From contig NZ_AQQU01000001.1 in NCBI RefSeq assembly GCF_002210105.1, positions 408,501 to 472,500 of the forward strand: a DNA stretch of 64,000 nucleotides, written 5' to 3'. The stretch comes from Oceanicola sp. 22II-s10i. GTDB taxonomy: Bacteria > Pseudomonadota > Alphaproteobacteria > Rhodobacterales > Rhodobacteraceae. The translations under genes were made by a program, and so were the position numbers. This document shows, one piece after another, positions 62,755 through 64,000 of the stretch (positions within the stretch are counted from its first letter, which is position 1; each line of letters starts with the position of its first letter). The notes under the pieces are model-generated. The model was not told the origin of the DNA, ran no database searches, and worked only from the letters and a program-made list of their open reading frames with translations.

Positions 62755-63336
62755 TCATCCGGAAACAGCGGGCCCTGTCAACCTCGCCAGAAGCTCCGCC
62801 GCGTTCCGCACGTCAAACTTTCGCAGCAGCCGCGCCCGCACGTCCTCCACGCTCCTTGGCGATAGACCCAGCTTGCGCGCGATCTCCTTACTCGTCTCTC
62901 CGCGCGACAGGCCAGAGATGACGTCGCGTTCCCTTGGCGTCAGCGCCACGGCAGGCGCCGCCGGACGCGGCAACGGCGCGAATGTCATCACCAGCCGGTC
63001 CAGCGGCTGCGCGGGCGTCAGCGTCCGCGCCCGGAACCGGCACCACCGCCGCGCGCCGTCCCGGCGCCGGATCAGCCGCTCGTCCGTGTAGCTGCCGCTG
63101 TCGCGCAGCGGGGCCAGGCCGATGTCGCGGATGGCCTCGAACTCCTGTTCGGTTTCATAGAGCAGCCGGAACGACTGCCCGATCAGCGCGTCCCGCTCCC
63201 AGCCGAACAGCTCGGCGAAGGTCAGGTTGCACGCCCCGATCACCCGGCGTTCGGTCAGCACGATCCCGACCGGCGCATGATCGAACGCCACGGCAAGCGC
63301 TCCGTCCGTCTGGCTCCACTCTTCCACCGCTGGCAC
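62755..63336 (-). CDS. PAS-LuxR transcriptional regulator
   Basis: 193 residues from GTG 63336. A PAS domain (about 15-120; FDHAPVGIVLTERRVIGACN, FAELFGWERDALIGQSF) precedes a LuxR/GerE helix-turn-helix (LTPRERDVISGLSRGETSKE, IARKLGLSPRSVEDVRARLL). No receiver domain. The ligand may be a small molecule or redox signal. Divergent from the M20 peptidase gene, which it might control. Confidence 0.85.
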   Translation of the reverse strand: MPAVEEWSQTDGALAVAFDHAPVGIVLTERRVIGACNLTFAELFGWERDALIGQSFRLLYETEQEFEAIRDIGLAPLRDSGSYTDERLIRRRDGARRWCRFRARTLTPAQPLDRLVMTFAPLPRPAAPAVALTPRERDVISGLSRGETSKEIARKLGLSPRSVEDVRARLLRKFDVRNAAELLARLTGPAVSG

Positions 63337-63405
63337 CCCGTGAAACTACGGTATCGACACCGTAATCGCGTCGCGCCACGCTGGTCCAGACCAAAGGACA
63401 GGGAT

Positions 63406-64000
63406 ATGGACCTGCAAAGCACGCTCGCCGACCGCCTCAATGCCGCCATCGACGCCAAGCGCGACGACCTGATCGCGCTGACCCAGGACCTGATCCGCAT
63501 TCCGACACTGAACCCGCCGGGCGAAAACTACCGCGAGATCTGCGACCTCATCGACGCCCGCCTCGCCGCGCGGGGCTTCGACACCCAGTTGATCCGCGCC
63601 GAAGGCTCGCCCGGCGACAGCGACCAGTATCCCCGCTGGAACGTCATCGCCCGGCGCGAGGGCGCCCATCCCGGCGAATGCGTCCACTTCAATTCCCACA
63701 TCGACGTGGTCGACGTGGGCCGGGGCTGGACCAAGGATCCCTTCGGCGGCGAGGTCGTCGACGGCAAGCTCTACGGCCGCGGCGCCTGCGACATGAAGGG
63801 CGGGCTGGCCGCCTCGATCATCGCCGCCGAGGCGTTCATCGAAACCGTTCCCGACTATGCCGGCGCGATCGAGATCTCGGGCACCGCCGACGAGGAATCC
63901 GGCGGCTTCGGCGGGGTCGCCTACCTTGCCGAACTGGGCCTTTTCGCCCCAACCCGCGTTCAGCACGTCATCATCCCCGAGCCGCTGAACAAGGACCGCA
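63406..64000 (+). CDS. M20 family peptidase/deacetylase, ArgE/DapE type (partial)
   Basis: About 198 N-terminal residues from ATG 63406, running off the right edge. Metal ligands typical of M20 are visible: HFNSHIDVVDVG (His, Asp), GRGACDMKGGLAAS (Asp) and ADEESGGFGG (Glu-Glu). The family hydrolyses N-acyl amino acids or peptides such as acetylornithine or succinyl-diaminopimelate. Ribosome site AAAGGAC eight bases upstream. Substrate undetermined. Confidence 0.9.
   Translation, partial: MDLQSTLADRLNAAIDAKRDDLIALTQDLIRIPTLNPPGENYREICDLIDARLAARGFDTQLIRAEGSPGDSDQYPRWNVIARREGAHPGECVHFNSHIDVVDVGRGWTKDPFGGEVVDGKLYGRGACDMKGGLAASIIAAEAFIETVPDYAGAIEISGTADEESGGFGGVAYLAELGLFAPTRVQHVIIPEPLNKDR

Noticed and set aside
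1-64000. Search for tRNA, rRNA, CRISPR arrays, IS elements and prophage genes
   Set aside because: No T-loop-like GTTCRANTC cloverleaf, no regularly spaced repeats, and no transposase, integrase or phage structural protein was seen by eye; a tRNAscan-SE run could still reveal one.

Overview
The window is about 64 kb of GC-rich chromosome from an alphaproteobacterium, most probably a marine Rhodobacteraceae of the Roseobacter group. This rests on family-level resemblance of the proteins, the conserved gene blocks (cmk/rpsA/ihfB/lapA/trpF; lnt/corC-like/ybeY/phoH/miaB), a Rhodobacterales-type SAM/SAH riboswitch ahead of metK, and a fused PuuE-UraD ureide enzyme. No rRNA, tRNA, CRISPR array, insertion sequence or prophage was recognised. 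Most of the window is dense, operon-organised core genome.

Layout. 1-5.0 kb: end of a PACE efflux gene, aldehyde dehydrogenase, 1-Cys peroxiredoxin, EamA exporter, small methyltransferase, Pr6Pr-type membrane protein. 5.1-11.1 kb: recO-capA, aroC, and a lipid A/Kdo group (DUF4170, divergent GT30 Kdo transferase, lpxK). 11.1-16.2 kb: ureide (purine) catabolism, with a permease, allA, allE and the puuE-uraD fusion on one strand and uraH plus two tiny membrane proteins on the other. 16.2-20.5 kb: rnhA, a GNAT gene with an apparent N-terminal frameshift, trpF, lapA, ihfB, rpsA. 20.8-25.4 kb: an accessory cassette whose gene order (UbiA, GtrA, DprE1-like, DprE2-like) mirrors the mycobacterial decaprenylphosphoryl-arabinose genes; it separates rpsA from cmk-aroA (25.5-28.1 kb). 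28.3-31.3 kb: trmB, DoxX and metK with its riboswitch. 31.4-38.7 kb: lnt, CorC-like, ybeY, phoH and miaB, interrupted by three exported-protein genes. 38.8-46.7 kb: assorted housekeeping genes (flavin reductase-like, dapA, lytic transglycosylase, lysine methyltransferase, tex).

47.1-60.3 kb is the most interesting catabolic region. Nine minus-strand genes (hotdog thioesterase, ACAD10/11-type kinase-like phosphotransferase, histidine phosphatase, thiolase, SDR, MaoC hydratase, SDR, two acyl-CoA dehydrogenases) face a plus-strand LIV-type ABC importer (binding protein, two permeases, two ATPases) across a 143-bp gap with a perfect 15-bp palindrome. The gene set suggests uptake and beta-oxidation of an organic acid, possibly through a phosphorylated hydroxyacyl-CoA. 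The two ATPases have complementary defects (Walker A Lys to Arg in one, degenerate signature motif in the other), predicting one working and one degenerate ATP site. The window ends with an unrecognised membrane protein, a GAF/HWE-type histidine kinase, a PAS-LuxR regulator and the start of an M20 peptidase/deacetylase gene.

A dispersed intergenic repeat (GC hairpin plus a CCGGAGTATTTGG/CCAGAAGAAG-like tail) occurs in four clear copies and one degenerate copy, mostly at gene 3' ends.
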